A stretch of 64,000 nucleotides of DNA, taken from Hydnum rufescens UP504 (lineage: Eukaryota; Basidiomycota; Agaricomycetes; Cantharellales; Hydnaceae). Under the pieces are notes generated by a model. That model was not told the DNA's origin. It saw only the letters and a list, made by a program, of their open reading frames with translations, and did not search any database. Positions 22,139 through 33,822 of this stretch are shown here, in pieces. The position numbers and the translations under genes are program-made. The stretch lies in NCBI GenBank assembly GCA_014904985.1, contig MU128989.1, positions 160,299 to 224,298 on the forward strand. Reading direction: 5' to 3'. The first letter of the stretch is position 1. Each line of letters starts with the position of its first letter.

Positions 22139-23900
22139 GATTCTGATGCTATGCCGCCAGAACAATAGCCCAAGGTCGTGTTATCCGCTCATCCCACTTG
22201 CTGCGACCCCGATTTGTCTCTTCGTTGCGACGCCTCCCGCCACGTTCTCGAAACGAAAATCGTGCCCAGGGTATATTCTTGCTGGTGCAGCAGGTGCAGT
22301 GACTGTTCTAGGCAGCGGGCTATGCATATTATCACTTTTCCGGTCTGAGAAATGTCGTCGCCACCGCGAAGTCTATACATGCTTCAGTCAAGTCCGCCAC
22401 TTCCGATTTTATAAATAATGAGGCCTCCACCTCCCCGTATGTAGCGCTCAGCTACCTCCGGATTGTTGCAAAATCATATGCTGCTGCCGTACCTGGTGCT
22501 GGATTCCTCGTTGACTCCGCATTCGATAACATAAACGATCTTGCTCGGACACATGGCGATGAGGTCAATCGTATCGTACAGCGTGCCCTGAATGAGCTGG
22601 CAAACATCGCAAAAGTGTGCACCTACACCCCCCCAATTCCGCATACATTCCATTCCTTGCCGTTCTGATCAAAAATGTATGGGCTATAGGACACTCGAGC
22701 AGACATCGCTACGGTCGTTAAAGTTGCCCAAGTTCTCAAATCGCGTGGAGAAGAGCTCACTTATCTAGCCATACGCGTCGCCTCTGCCGAATCCGCAAAA
22801 TTATTACGTCCCCTTTTCGAAGAACATCCCGTGTTAAAAGAGCAGCTAAGTGGCGCATGGAACGAGATGTGTCGCGTGGCACGGAAGAGCCGATCGCCTG
22901 AAACAGTAAAGATGGTGAAAGATGCGGCCGCTCAGGTCGTCGAGATTTTGAAACACGGTACGTTACGACTTTTACTGTAATTATTCCCCCTGCCTGGCTT
23001 CCTGACACATGACGTACCATAATCCTTCTCCTTCTTTGCATTCAATTTGGTGGAACAGGATTATCCGGTGAATCGATCGATCAAGCTCGTCGGGTACTGC
23101 GAGAGAAGTCCGATGAGATCAGGAAGACAGCAGTTGATAGTGCCTCGATTGGAGCTCGTCAAGCTCGAGACACCTGGGATAAGGCCGTCCAGGTGCGGTG
23201 TATTCGTCCGCACGGATCCACTTCTGTTCTCTGATATCCTTCACCCACCCCCTTTATGCACCGCACCACCATGCCCACGCATTGTTTTCCTTAATTTGTC
23301 AATGGTTTGGGCTCGTCAGTCCGCTCGACCGTACCTCGACAAAGTCCCCTCGATCAAATCCATCATCGAAGAAAATGCGCCGTTCCTCTCTTCACCCGCC
23401 GCTTCAGCTTCTGCGATATCCATATTGGATGAACTGAGGGAAAAGATGGCGTCGCATGCAGACAGAAGGGGATCCGGGGAGAGAATGAGCGATGAGAAAG
23501 TGCAGCGTTTGAGGGAATACGTAACGCGGAAGATAGATAAGGTGAGACAAAAGAATCAAGATCTAGATGATGATCTAGAGGAAGATATGATGGGGCTGGG
23601 TCCCTGGGAGGGCATGAAGATATACGTGGAGAGTGGCCCAGTCGATCAGCAAGAGGTATGTTCTTCCCCCCCTTGCCCCTTTGTGGTCTTCTGGGAAACA
23701 CCTAGCCTCCGACTTTATCTTTCCTCCCGAAGACTCCTGACTTGACCCTGTTGTCAACAATGGCCCAGCAAGACTCGGAAGAGGCGAAAAAGCTGGCGCG
23801 TGAGACGTACGCTGACGTGCTTACGGTTCTCAACAAGCGAATTGAAGAAGCGAATAGTGTAGCGAGCAGCGTACGAAAGGATTCGAAAGGAGATACTTAG
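22139..23900 (+). CDS. conserved helical protein, possibly mitochondrial, function unknown
   Basis: The N-terminal region is Arg/Ser-rich (frame near 22170-22260) next to a hydrophobic stretch YILAGAAGAVTVLGSG, suggesting a mitochondrial presequence and one membrane segment. The first exon joins are unresolved. From about 22350 several exons encode a mostly alpha-helical protein: YAAAVPGAGFLVDSAFDNI, VVKVAQVLKSRGEEL, VKDAAAQVVEILKH, DQARRVLREKSDEIRK, then SARPYLDKVPSIKSIIEEN and an acidic segment DLDDDLEEDMMGLGPWEG. It ends VASSVRKDSKGDT and TAG near 23900. Introns at about 22960-23050, 23190-23310 and 23655-23770 have GT-AG ends. Codon use is like its neighbours. I recognise no named family. 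Confidence 0.6.
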
Positions 23901-24368
23901 TGAAAGGGAGGAAACTACTTTCCGACCATCATAACTTACTATCCCCCAGTTTACGGGACTCGTTTAATTTTTGAGATACCAGAACATAGCTGATGTAGTC
24001 ATCGATACCAAGATCCCCACTCTTCTCCTTTGCGGTATGATTGATGTGTTGAATGGCGAGCAACGCAAGGATCCAGTGGCCCACGTCACCGTCTCCGCGG
24101 TGGGTCACGCGATTGTCACGCACCACGCACTTTTTGTACCACGATCCGTGGCTAGCGAGTTTGACGATGAACTTCCCTCGAAAACCCTCTCTTCGGGGAT
24201 CAATAAGATCTGTAGCTCCCACGGTACGCTCACCTGCGGCCGGAAGAGTACGTATACTGGTTGCTTACTATCTCCAACTGGGCTTTAACGCAAGCCATCG
24301 GAGGTCTAATTACGAGTCCACCCGCCAACCTTTCGGGCGCCTAGCCGAATAGTCTCCCATACAGTAGT

Positions 24369-26280
24369 ATGGCCCTACTTTCAAAGCTCTTTGCAGCGAT
24401 CCCCAATACGGCCAGATCTTACTTGGAATCTTCACTTTGCTCGTCTCGTACTTCGTCTACAACCTATTTTTTCACTCCCTATCACCACTTCCCGGACCCC
24501 TCTCTGCGCGGCTTGGACTCCCATTCTGGCAAATTTACCATACTTACGAGAGAGACTATGCCTGGGCTCTCAAACGTCTTCATGACACATATGGTGGCTG
24601 TGTTCGGATAGGACCAACATCTGTTAGCACAACGGACCCCGAGGCGGTCAAGGCCATATATGCCCACGGCAATAAATACCACAAGACAAACTTCTATACG
24701 GCTTTTCGTGAGTTTTTCTATGGGTACGGGAAAACTATACAGACAACCGGACTATTCTCAGAGAACTCCACTCCGAATATGTTTTCTCAAATCGATCCAG
24801 ACAAGCACTCCGCTCGGCGACGTCTGGTACCTATCAGCTGCCATAAATACGCGTCTTTTTTTTCTTCATCCTAACCATCATTCCAGTGCGCTCACGTATA
24901 CGCTTTGAATTCGATGATCAAACTGGAAGAATATGTCAACCCCTGCGTTCATAATCTGCTCAAGATCCTCGACAGCCGCATCGAAGCGTCTAATAACGAC
25001 AAGGCGTCAGTCGACATGAGCAAGTTCTTACAATTCTATTCTAACGATGTGATTGGAGAACTGGGTGTACGTGCCTTTGATTCTTGTTCAATGGTTTGGG
25101 CCTGAACCTGCCCCATTCCCAAGTTCGGACACGATTTCGACCTTTTACGAAGTGGAACAGATGCCGAGAACTTCCTCGAGGCCACAAGAACGGCGACAGC
25201 CTTCGCGTCTGTCGCGGCCATGATTCCCTCTCCATGGGCAAAACACCGAACGTACATCGGGCTGAGCATCTTATTCGCAAAACAGAGTCCTCGCGCAATC
25301 TTCTTACGAGCATTCAAGCTTGTCAGTGCACGATATGCTCAGACCAGTCAAGCTGGAGAAGATGGAGCCTCGGAACGGCAGGACATGCTCGCCCAATTCA
25401 TCGCTTTGAAGTATCCCGGCACCAATACCCCGTGGTCTGTTCATGATGTTATGATTGAGTGCGGCAATATCCTCACAGCCGGAAGCGACACGACGGCTGT
25501 GCTGCTTTCAGCGTTCTTCTACTTCTTACTCAAGCATCCTCGTGTGTATGAAAAGCTGCAAATCGAGATCGACGATGCAGTCGTGGACGGCAGGTTGGAT
25601 GGGGGCGGAGCGATGTATGCCCAGGCCGTCAAGCTCGAGTACTTCCAGGCATGCATAAAGGAGACCCTTCGAGTCATTCCGTCAGCTGGGATCAACCTGC
25701 CGAGATACGTTCCAGAAGGCGGTTTGGCCCTCGGAAAGTATGTCATACCGGAGGGGACGAGCGTGGGCGTTAGTCCCTTTGTCTTCCAGAGGACTCCCAC
25801 CGTATTTGGAGAGGACGCGGAGGTATACCGACCCGAGCGCTGGCTCGAGGCTTCGAATACTGAGAAGATTGCGATGGAGAGGAGTATCCTCACGGCACGT
25901 AGCGATTCAGAGACGCATCTCCAATACTCTGATCTCTTTTTTGTAGTTCGGAGCAGGAACACGGGTATGCTTGGTGAGCGGGGAGCAACATCATCCTCCA
26001 TGTCACGCACGCTGATATACCCGCATATTCCAGGGGAAAAATATCGCCCTGATGGAGACGAGCAAAGTTCTCCCCACTCTAGCTTTGGCGGTATTCCTTC
26101 AGGTTCACGCCACGTGCCTCTCTTGGCCGCAAATCCCCTCATGAATTCGCTCGGGGTGTTAGTCCGACGGGCGTGTTGTCCGTGGATGAACCATGGCAAC
26201 TTAGCTCCTCGTTCTTATTCATCATTTCTGTTCGTTCGCTTTTTATTATCCCTCCTGGTCTCCTTGTAGGGCTCAGAACT
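24369..26280 (+). CDS. cytochrome P450 monooxygenase, pisatin-demethylase-like
   Basis: A membrane anchor (FTLLVSYFVYNLFF) and PLPGP hinge near 24440-24500 precede a full P450 fold: SARRRL C-helix, SNDVIGELG, I-helix TAGSDTT (about 25480), ExxR as KETLR (about 25660), RPERW (about 25830) and the heme loop FGAGTRVCLG with the Cys ligand (about 25947-25975 plus the next exon). The intron before FGAGTR only keeps frame with a GC donor after SILT (gcacgt). The one inside the heme loop (CL/G) is canonical. The start is unclear: ATG 24369 is one base out of frame with the anchor, so a first exon or a frameshift is missed. The normal C-terminal strand pair after LALA cannot be found. It probably oxidises a small hydrophobic substrate at the ER. 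Confidence 0.8.
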
Positions 26281-26802
26281 CATGTGAGTACACTCTTCTA
26301 GGATTTCTGGTGTGATGTGTCGCACAGACATCCGAACGAATGAGCTTCAGGATACCAGCTCCACTCGGCTTAAACTGACCAGCACCATGTATGTCTTCTC
26401 TGATCGACCTCTTTTCTCGCCTATCAAACGCTGGGTTGCATAGTGAACCTTCTCCAATGTCATACTTTTGTTGCGCAGAGTTATCGACATTTGGAAACCA
26501 TCGATGTCCCGTCCCAGCGCTACAGGCCGTATAAGTACAAATTGACTACAACATAGCCGAACCCGCTAGCCCAAGATCCTACGTCTCAAGATATTGCTCC
26601 GTGAGAACGACCACAATTCTGCAAAAGAATAATGTGTGGATTCCAAGGTATCGTACACGAAGCCAATTGTTATTGTAAAAGCGAGGGGGGGTTAAGATTA
26701 TACCAAAGGTGGGAATTAAGGTAAGGTATATATTGCGCAGATATAATATATAATGTGGAAGTGGGGTGGGGCCATGGAGAATTTGAGACCCCGGTACCAT
26801 TA

Positions 26803-26901
26803 GGGTGTTTCACGATAGAGCTCAAAACGAACCTCAAAATACCGTTTTGGAGACCAACTGTATTTATTTTGAGTAGTTTTTGGTACTGTTTTGACACTGG
26901 C
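26803..26901. mobile_element. MITE, left copy (truncated or degenerate)
   Basis: GGGTGTTTCACGATAGAGCTC begins next to TA (26801-26802) and is the reverse complement of the right end of the element at 28534-28647. About 100 bp can be aligned between the two in inverted orientation, including CCAACTG and GTTTTTGGTAC. The other end is only weakly preserved (GTTTTGACACT). Confidence 0.65.
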
Positions 26902-26974
26902 CTCTGCTGCCGCGAAAGACCTTATTGTAAATCACGTTCGTTTCGAAATTTATACGGCTGTCAACATTTCCAAG

Positions 26975-28442
26975 TCAATAAACGAGCGAATACAGCAACA
27001 GACGCGGGCCACGCACATCTTTCTTGGAGGGGGGCACAGGTATAGGTACAGCCTGATATGCATCCAAGCCAAGACATTCTACCAATGTAACCATCTTGTA
27101 CCCGGCAGCTTTGAGTTTGGTAACAGCGTACGGTACGAGCTCATGAGCCATAGTATCGTATGCCTGTAGGGCTCCCCCGTCAAAGAGGGACATACCCAAT
27201 CTCAATCGATTCCAAGTTCGAGGAATTTGAGGAATACAGCGCACATCGTGGTTCAAAAAAAAATGCCACTGGTTTTCTTTGCGTTTACAGATGAATCGTA
27301 GCCGCTTCGTTGCTCACGCACGCTTGACGAGCTTCGGGCATTGAGCTGAGAGTCCCCAGAATCATATGACCAAATGACCAAAGCCTGTCCTCGAGAGGCG
27401 GCTATGGAGCGAACAGATTGGGGGGAGGATCCGAAGAGCGGGCGGAGGAATGAAGACTTGAGACCTGTTATTCGGAGGATGGCCTCTATAGAACCGGAGG
27501 GCAAATGAGTGTCCGTGGATTAAATTGGGCAGGATGAGATGAGGAAAGGAAGAATGTCGCTGCTTTCTTTGACTATTAATACAGTGGATGATGGGCTCAC
27601 CATGGATCTTGGAAAGCTCTTCTCGGACTGGACGTGCAAAGAGAATAAATAATTGCTTTGCGCGAAAGAAAACAGTGGCACCACTTGCCTTGATCATCCT
27701 TGAGCTATAGCGGTATGCAGAAGAAGCAAAGAAATCAGTACCGAAGTAGTGAACAACGTCCAATAGGGACTTGCATCTTCGAGGTGAGGATGGGACCATC
27801 TAGGCGCAACAAGGTAATTACGTCAGACACTAAGATGAATTTCGAAATTGCGAAATATACCCGCGTATGAGAGGCTATTTGGTGTCCTTGAGCCACAACA
27901 TACCGCAATCGTTTGATGTTCTCATCCGAATAGATGAATTGATAATTATGGCCCTACGACGTTCAGATGGGACCCCGATGTGGAAAGCCTTCTCAGGGGG
28001 GAGCGCTGCCCATACGAACTACAGATCACAAACTTACAATGACAAAGAAAGTACCCAGATAAACCGAGGGGGAGAAAGGATCGGGTCTTCGCTTGATGGG
28101 TTCCGCACGTCGAACACGTCGCGAGCCCAAGAAATCCAACGGGTGGAACGTACCTTTAGCGCCGTTAGCGGTCAGAGTATCAGAAATATTGTACATGAAG
28201 TCGTATGGCCCACCACCGAAGGCCAGTGCGACAGTATCGGGAGTTGTGCATTGTGCATAGATTGGCGGGAGAGAGTTTCTGCCAGCGCTATCGGATTCTG
28301 CGTGAAGATCACCGTGGGTGAATGAAAAGCTGGGATTCCACTCGTTCTTGCCAATGATTTTGGGTATGGAAAATGAGTGGGTGAATGCAGACAGGGCATA
28401 TGCACTTGCGAGCGTGGCGAGAAGAACAGCGAGCGTGAACAT
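26975..28442 (-). pseudogene. polysaccharide deacetylase (CE4, chitin-deacetylase-like) with catalytic Asp pair lost
   Basis: A signal peptide (MFTLAVLLATLASAYALS, from 28442) leads to a NodB-homology domain. Motif 1, normally TFDDGP with the metal-binding and base Asp, reads AFGGGP (28212-28217 encode Gly-Gly). Motif 2 is recognisable (GHQIASHT, near 27850) but an exon edge falls before the second His. Motif 3 reads RPLFGSS for RPPYG. The ending includes QALVIWSYDSGDSQ, FLNHDV and AAGYKMVTLVECLGL. Exons are separated by introns, one of which (after GAKGT) I could not splice cleanly. Active members de-N-acetylate chitin outside the cell. Without the Asp pair this is a pseudogene or a non-catalytic relative. 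Confidence 0.75.
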
Positions 28443-28533
28443 TGAAAGGGAGTGAGGAGTCACCCAGCGACAGTCTCTGTCGAACACGTGAGAGAAGCTG
28501 TTTGATAAGGCGAAGAGCTAGGGGTGGATAATA

Positions 28534-28647
28534 GGGTCTTCCACGATAACAAAAATGGTACAAAAATGGTACCAAAAACAACACAAAACCAATTCAGTTG
28601 GCCTCAAAGCTGTTTTTGGTTCATTTGAGCTCTATCGTGAAACACTC
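28534..28647. mobile_element. MITE, right copy (114 bp, TA-flanked)
   Basis: The inverted ends are GGGTCTTCCACGATA and its near reverse complement TATCGTGAAACACTC, flanked by TA on both sides (28532-28533, 28648-28649). The interior is A/T-rich with repeated ATGGTAC motifs. Size and TA target point to a miniature Tc1/mariner-type element. It lies 91 bp upstream of the deacetylase start codon, in its promoter. Confidence 0.75.
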
Positions 28648-31600
28648 TAATGATGTCGACTCGTGGTAAGCGTTTTTTTTTGATGAGATGAACACGGAGT
28701 TGACATAAGACGCGCCATTTATATTGCTGTGTTTGAATGTGTTTGGTGAGAGTCAAATTCCGCCGGTAACATATACGTGATACTATTCCCGGTCTTGCTT
28801 ACAATTAGAGGATTGGGGGATGAGGTTGTTTCCTCTGCCCCTTCGGGGTCTGTGGCATCATCGTGCAGTGACTTTGCGAGGTCCTACCCGCTCGATAATG
28901 TCGGATGATCCTTCTCTGTTCAATTACACGGCTGCGCGTTGGATATGTGATAAAGAAGCCCGTTAGGTCCCTTCGCCCCTCACACTAGCACTATTTAACC
29001 TCACATGTAAAAATCCACGCCTCATCTAGCCGCCCCGAACGTCTGGCACGAGAATGGATCGGGTAGCGGCGACAAGCGCCAATCCCGACTCTGAAGCCGG
29101 TCGTCATGTGGATATTTTCCATCAAGTTGGTTTGTGTATGCTCAAGGTATGAAGACAGGTTTCAATCGAACTCATGAGGAAGGAAAAGAAGGATGAAGGA
29201 GAAGAGAATATGGAGCTTAGCATCGGAAGATGAAAAGAAGAACCATGTATACTACCCAAAGGAAATCATGCATACGTCCTAGGTCGCGTACAAATGTCGT
29301 GCGACAGTATGATACACTCAATGGCAAAACGGCCATTACGTGCCCCACTGTAGACTATCTGCGATGCACTATCCTCACAGTGCCCGCGAACGTCGGGAAG
29401 ACAAGCTGCGGACCGCACAAATCGTCTTTGGCAAGCGGGAAGTTTCAGCCCACACTCTTGAATATCAAAGAGAGGAAGAACGTGGCGAGGAAACAAAAAG
29501 TGACGCAGCGTCGACAATATCGCGAATTAATCGACATAGCCAGAGTCATGGAGTCCTATTTGCGCGCTGCATATTCGCAGCCACATGGAGCCGAGAGACA
29601 CCCACAATCGAGGAACGTAAGGCACTCCTCCAACAAAGGATCATGGTGCTTATAGTCTCAGGAACAATGAGAACCGTATCCAACGTGTCCAATCCGAAAC
29701 GAGAAGGCGAAGCTGCATAATTCGATTTAAAGGACACTGTAGATTTGCCAATCATACAGAACCTCGTCGCCCCAGAACGTAGGGAAGTAGCCGCCGTCTG
29801 GAGCTTCGCCTCCAGAAAGACCAAATTAGGAGAGCATGGACACTACGACTCTGCTCAAGAGGGGTCCAAGTCGCGTACGGCAAGCTAGAAGGATTCGGAT
29901 CGGAGGTGTGCGCGAGGAGGATTTGGGTCCGGTTCGGCCCAAATGATCCCTCAACGATGGGTTCGAAATCGGCTATGGGGAGAGGCAATGGGAAAGGGTA
30001 GGCGTCGCACCCCACCAAAATTGCAGAGAACACGACTCCGAAAGGTACATCATAATTACACACAGCAGTAGTACGCACTCTAAAAACCGCCGAGTGAAAT
30101 TTCCGCAATCTTGCGCCCACCACATTTAGAGCATAAATGTTCTCGATGATAATGATAACTTGGGAGAGATTGATGTAATGTCGTCGTCCCACCCCTCTTG
30201 TGGTTCTCCCGTGTCATGTACACCATGTCTCGGGTGAATCTCGCATCTGCGGATTTTCCAGGGCCAGCTGCCTATATAATGCATTGGACGATCCATTCGG
30301 TCAGTGGCACAAAAAACGCGTCGTCCGAACTGAACCCTCCCATAGGTTATCACAGACCACTCTCAACTATGAATAAAAGAAGGCTTCAGATGAGGTGGGG
30401 GCCGAGATCCACCTTATCCACCTTCAGACCCAATCAGTGTGAATTGAACTTGGACCTCACAGGCACACAGGTCGTCGGGTCCGGCGAACTGAGACCATTA
30501 GTATGGTGTGACAAGAATTTTCCATGAACTTGGGAGCCGAAATGAGATAACATGTCTTGGATGGATCCAGCGCGTAAGTGGAATGTTCCTAGTCTAGGAA
30601 CACCCAATTTGGGATGTCAATTGACTGAGGCACAATCCAATTCATCAATTATTTACCTAGTGGTGCCACTGGTCTAAACCTTTCAGAGCGAAGGGACCCG
30701 GCCTTTCATATATCAAGAACATTTCCGAGATCCAATCAGGATAACCAGGTCCTGGGGATTTCAAAGGCAAGCTCAGTGCCAGATAAGCTAAATATGCACA
30801 AACTAGAATTCCAGCCCGATAAGGGGTTGGATTGGGATTTTAGCAATCTGTGCTGGAATTCGCGCAAGACTTGACCAATCCTAGGTCTCGTCTTGCGCCA
30901 GTGGGTGGAAGTTGCCGAAGCGGTCTGAGATTATGTGATCAATCGCATTCCCAGGGCGAGAGCATGGAATGGAGAAAGGGAGCTAGCAGGTAGCTGCAGC
31001 CCCCTTGTGAGAGTTACGGCGTTCGAGTAGAATTTCCCCCTGATTACTAAGCAGATGAGAACGAATTCAGATCGGCGAGACTCGAGGATTCAAGTGAAAT
31101 AAGCGGCGGCAGGAAGAACACAAGACAAGACCTTAGGATTTTTGTGGGCTCAAGCCCGTCTTTTATACTATTTACATGAGGCACAGAAACACATAAAATG
31201 GGGTAAAACATGAAGTAAAAGTCCAATTGTCAATGATGGCGGCAAGAAAGCAAAGGGTAAAAGATCGCCGGTGAAACCCAGCTATAAGATCCAAACAGTA
31301 GATTGGCGAATAACGAATGGCGAGGCCGTCGGCATAGCCTCACGGGGTCGCGCTTGTCTCCGTCAGCGCGCCCGGTCATTTCCGTAATTCCTCGCTCCAA
31401 CACCCCCTTACTCTGGGAACCGCTAAGGCAACTTTGGAGCGCATGAGAAACTGAGAGGCAAGACTATGCCACCCAAACTCAGGCGCAATGTTTTGGTCGA
31501 CAAAAGGGAAGGTGGGTGGGTGGGAATTTACGTGTTGCTTGGCCGTACAGCGCGCGTACAAGCAAGCTTGCGAGGAGAGGGGAGCGAGATGATGAAAGCT

Positions 31601-32751
31601 TATTTCGAAGCGTTCGTGATTGTATTACATAATCATTCATCAGTTGGCTTTATTTGCGCTTATCTGGCCTTTAAACGAGTTGCTCGTGCCTCGGACTCGT
31701 TTGGCAAACCCGGTAGAACAAAACCACTTGTCTATATCTGCTTTTATTACAGAGAACACAAAAACATTTACTGGGAGATCTGGGGACTGGCTAGGCTGTT
31801 GCATGGGTTTTGACCCCAAATGGATAATGCCACTACGGAACAGGGGTGATTTCTCTGTAAGATAAGCCCCCAAGTATTATGGCTTTTCTCTCACACAGGC
31901 GCCTGGCTGTGTGATGGTTTTTAGTGTACCTGTGCCCGTGTATGTGTTTGGGGCTTGATTAAATGGCGTATGAAGGCTTTACTTTATACTCAAGTTCGGC
32001 CTTATTTTTAAAATATCTACTGGGCCATGTGCTGGGTTTGGTGGTCCCGCAACGAATCCCGCGGGTTTAACCCCGCAGGTGGTGGGAAGGGTCTTCAAGC
32101 CTACGACCTAGGATCGGCAATCTGCGCCACGCTCGATCTGAAACAGCTCTAAGGCCTAGTTGCCGATACACGCACTATACGCTACCCTTCTGTCAATTAG
32201 ACTGTGATTTGAGATGCAAGCTTGTCTTTGGATGGTGCATTATTATTTATTTATGATAAGAACTGGACTTTCCTGTCTCGGCTTTTTTCATCATTTACAT
32301 AGGAACCTCCGACCTGCGGTGGATCTCAACCACTCTCCTTTCCTCTGGCTCTTACTACAACTTATGATGCACCCTGACCTCGCAGGAACCCCCCCCCCGT
32401 CCCGTGGTTGCCCAGCCTCGTCCTTCTTTACGCTCAGCTCCATATCGATACATTCTGGTATGAGGGCAAGAGGGCAGGGAAAAGATCTCACATGTGTCTG
32501 CTTGCCTCATTCCGGGGTCAAGGCTTCCCAGCTTTATCCGGCGTTCCTAATCCGTAACTGAAAGCGTGGTTGGCTTCGCTAACCGATATTCAGCCTGATG
32601 CTCGCCTTTGTACTTTCAGAACCCGAACCGGAAATGCCTTTGAAAATCGATCGTCGATATGGTGTGAACGCAGGGTGCGTGTGTGCCCCATGTACACAGT
32701 TCGTATAAGTAGCGGTAGTCGGATGGTTGCCTGGTTTCAGACGCAGAGGAG
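28648..32751. other. long intergenic region, no gene recognised
   Basis: Short frames occur on both strands, the longest being 29230-29655 plus and 29752-30192 minus (about 140-146 codons), with no recognisable motif. The stretch around 31090-31420, with a TATA-like TTTTATACTATTTAC at 31158 and a GC-rich edge, resembles an LTR in texture. I found no partner copy or target duplication. The 31860-32200 stretch holds a GC-rich imperfect hairpin near 32045-32090. Confidence 0.4.
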
Positions 32752-33822
32752 ATGCCTCTCGAAGTTGAGACTCTCCGGTTGTCGCGCGACGACCTCGAAC
32801 CGGGATCCGATGGGCGCGTTTGGAGGTTCAAAGCCCCGTATGCTCGCATAGGGCAGTATGGATATGGGCGAATGGATAGTTCGAGTCCCGGGAATGGCGT
32901 AGGAACGGACTCGGTTGCCTCGTGCAGTGTGGTTGTCATGCATTGTCCGACTACCGGACGCACCACCTTGTCGCACTCTCCAAACTTTCTCGATCTGAAT
33001 ACGTTCATTCCTATAGTCGAGTGGGTGACCGGAGGCCCTGGCGCAGGTGCTCATTGTCGTCCATCCTTTGCAGAGATTTCTCGTTTCGAGTCGGGAGTTG
33101 GTGCGGTGCCTTGTTCTCTTGGGGTAGTTGTGCTACGGGGTTCGCACTACGTCCTCCCGGCTGCATCGACCTTTGGCCACGAGGCATGGATGGATGACTT
33201 GCGGAAGTTTTTTGCCTCATTTGTCGAGTGGCGGCGCATAGCGTTAACCATACTTGATTTCCCGACGCCAATGAAATATGGTACCGTTCTCGTCGACAAG
33301 GGGACGGGGCATATTACCCAGGTCGAAGGGGCTCCTCATTTGAAAGGTCCATCGTTGGCCATTTGTCTCGTCCCGACATCGATCCCCGGCGCGTACTCGC
33401 TCGCGCAGGAACACCAGGATTTGTTTATGGGGAGCTTGTTCTGCGCTCGGCGGTCGCCTGACCCCATGCCCATAGTCCTGCACTACAACGTCAATAAGTT
33501 CGCCTTGCCCTATCCGCTGACCGACGAAGCGCGCCAATTGTTACGCTCCGCGAGACTCGGCGAAGCACCCTCGGCACAGAGCGCTATCATCGCCCACTTC
33601 GGATTTTCGGAGGATTGGATCAGGCAGCCGACGACGCTTTATTCGAGGGTGTTGGGCCCTCTGTTCGCCCGGGTGACGAGGCTGAAATCATGCGAGCGGT
33701 GCTCTAATGCTGGAGACATGATTTGCAGTGCGTGTAAGGGGGCATGGTATTGTGGGAGAACGCATCAGCAGCAGGATTGGAAGTCGCATAAGGAGTGGTG
33801 CAGGAGTCATACAATGCCGTAG
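32752..33822 (+). CDS. MYND zinc-finger protein
   Basis: This is a single uninterrupted frame of 356 codons, which is unusual for this window. The first 300 residues match nothing I can name. They are fairly acidic and end in ARQLLRSARLGEAPS and a helical stretch. The last 45 residues form a MYND finger: CERC-x6-MICSACKGAWYCGR, then HQQQDWKSHKEWC, with the Cys and His zinc ligands in the expected order. MYND fingers bind proline-rich partner peptides and are abundant in Agaricomycetes, usually as C-terminal tags on proteins of unknown function. The start at 32752 is the first ATG of the frame. No intron is needed. Confidence 0.85.
   Translation: MPLEVETLRLSRDDLEPGSDGRVWRFKAPYARIGQYGYGRMDSSSPGNGVGTDSVASCSVVVMHCPTTGRTTLSHSPNFLDLNTFIPIVEWVTGGPGAGAHCRPSFAEISRFESGVGAVPCSLGVVVLRGSHYVLPAASTFGHEAWMDDLRKFFASFVEWRRIALTILDFPTPMKYGTVLVDKGTGHITQVEGAPHLKGPSLAICLVPTSIPGAYSLAQEHQDLFMGSLFCARRSPDPMPIVLHYNVNKFALPYPLTDEARQLLRSARLGEAPSAQSAIIAHFGFSEDWIRQPTTLYSRVLGPLFARVTRLKSCERCSNAGDMICSACKGAWYCGRTHQQQDWKSHKEWCRSHTMP

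Noticed and set aside
31090..31420. Solo LTR
   Set aside because: The texture and TATA-like motif are suggestive, but I found no second copy, no TG..CA ends that hold up and no target duplication.
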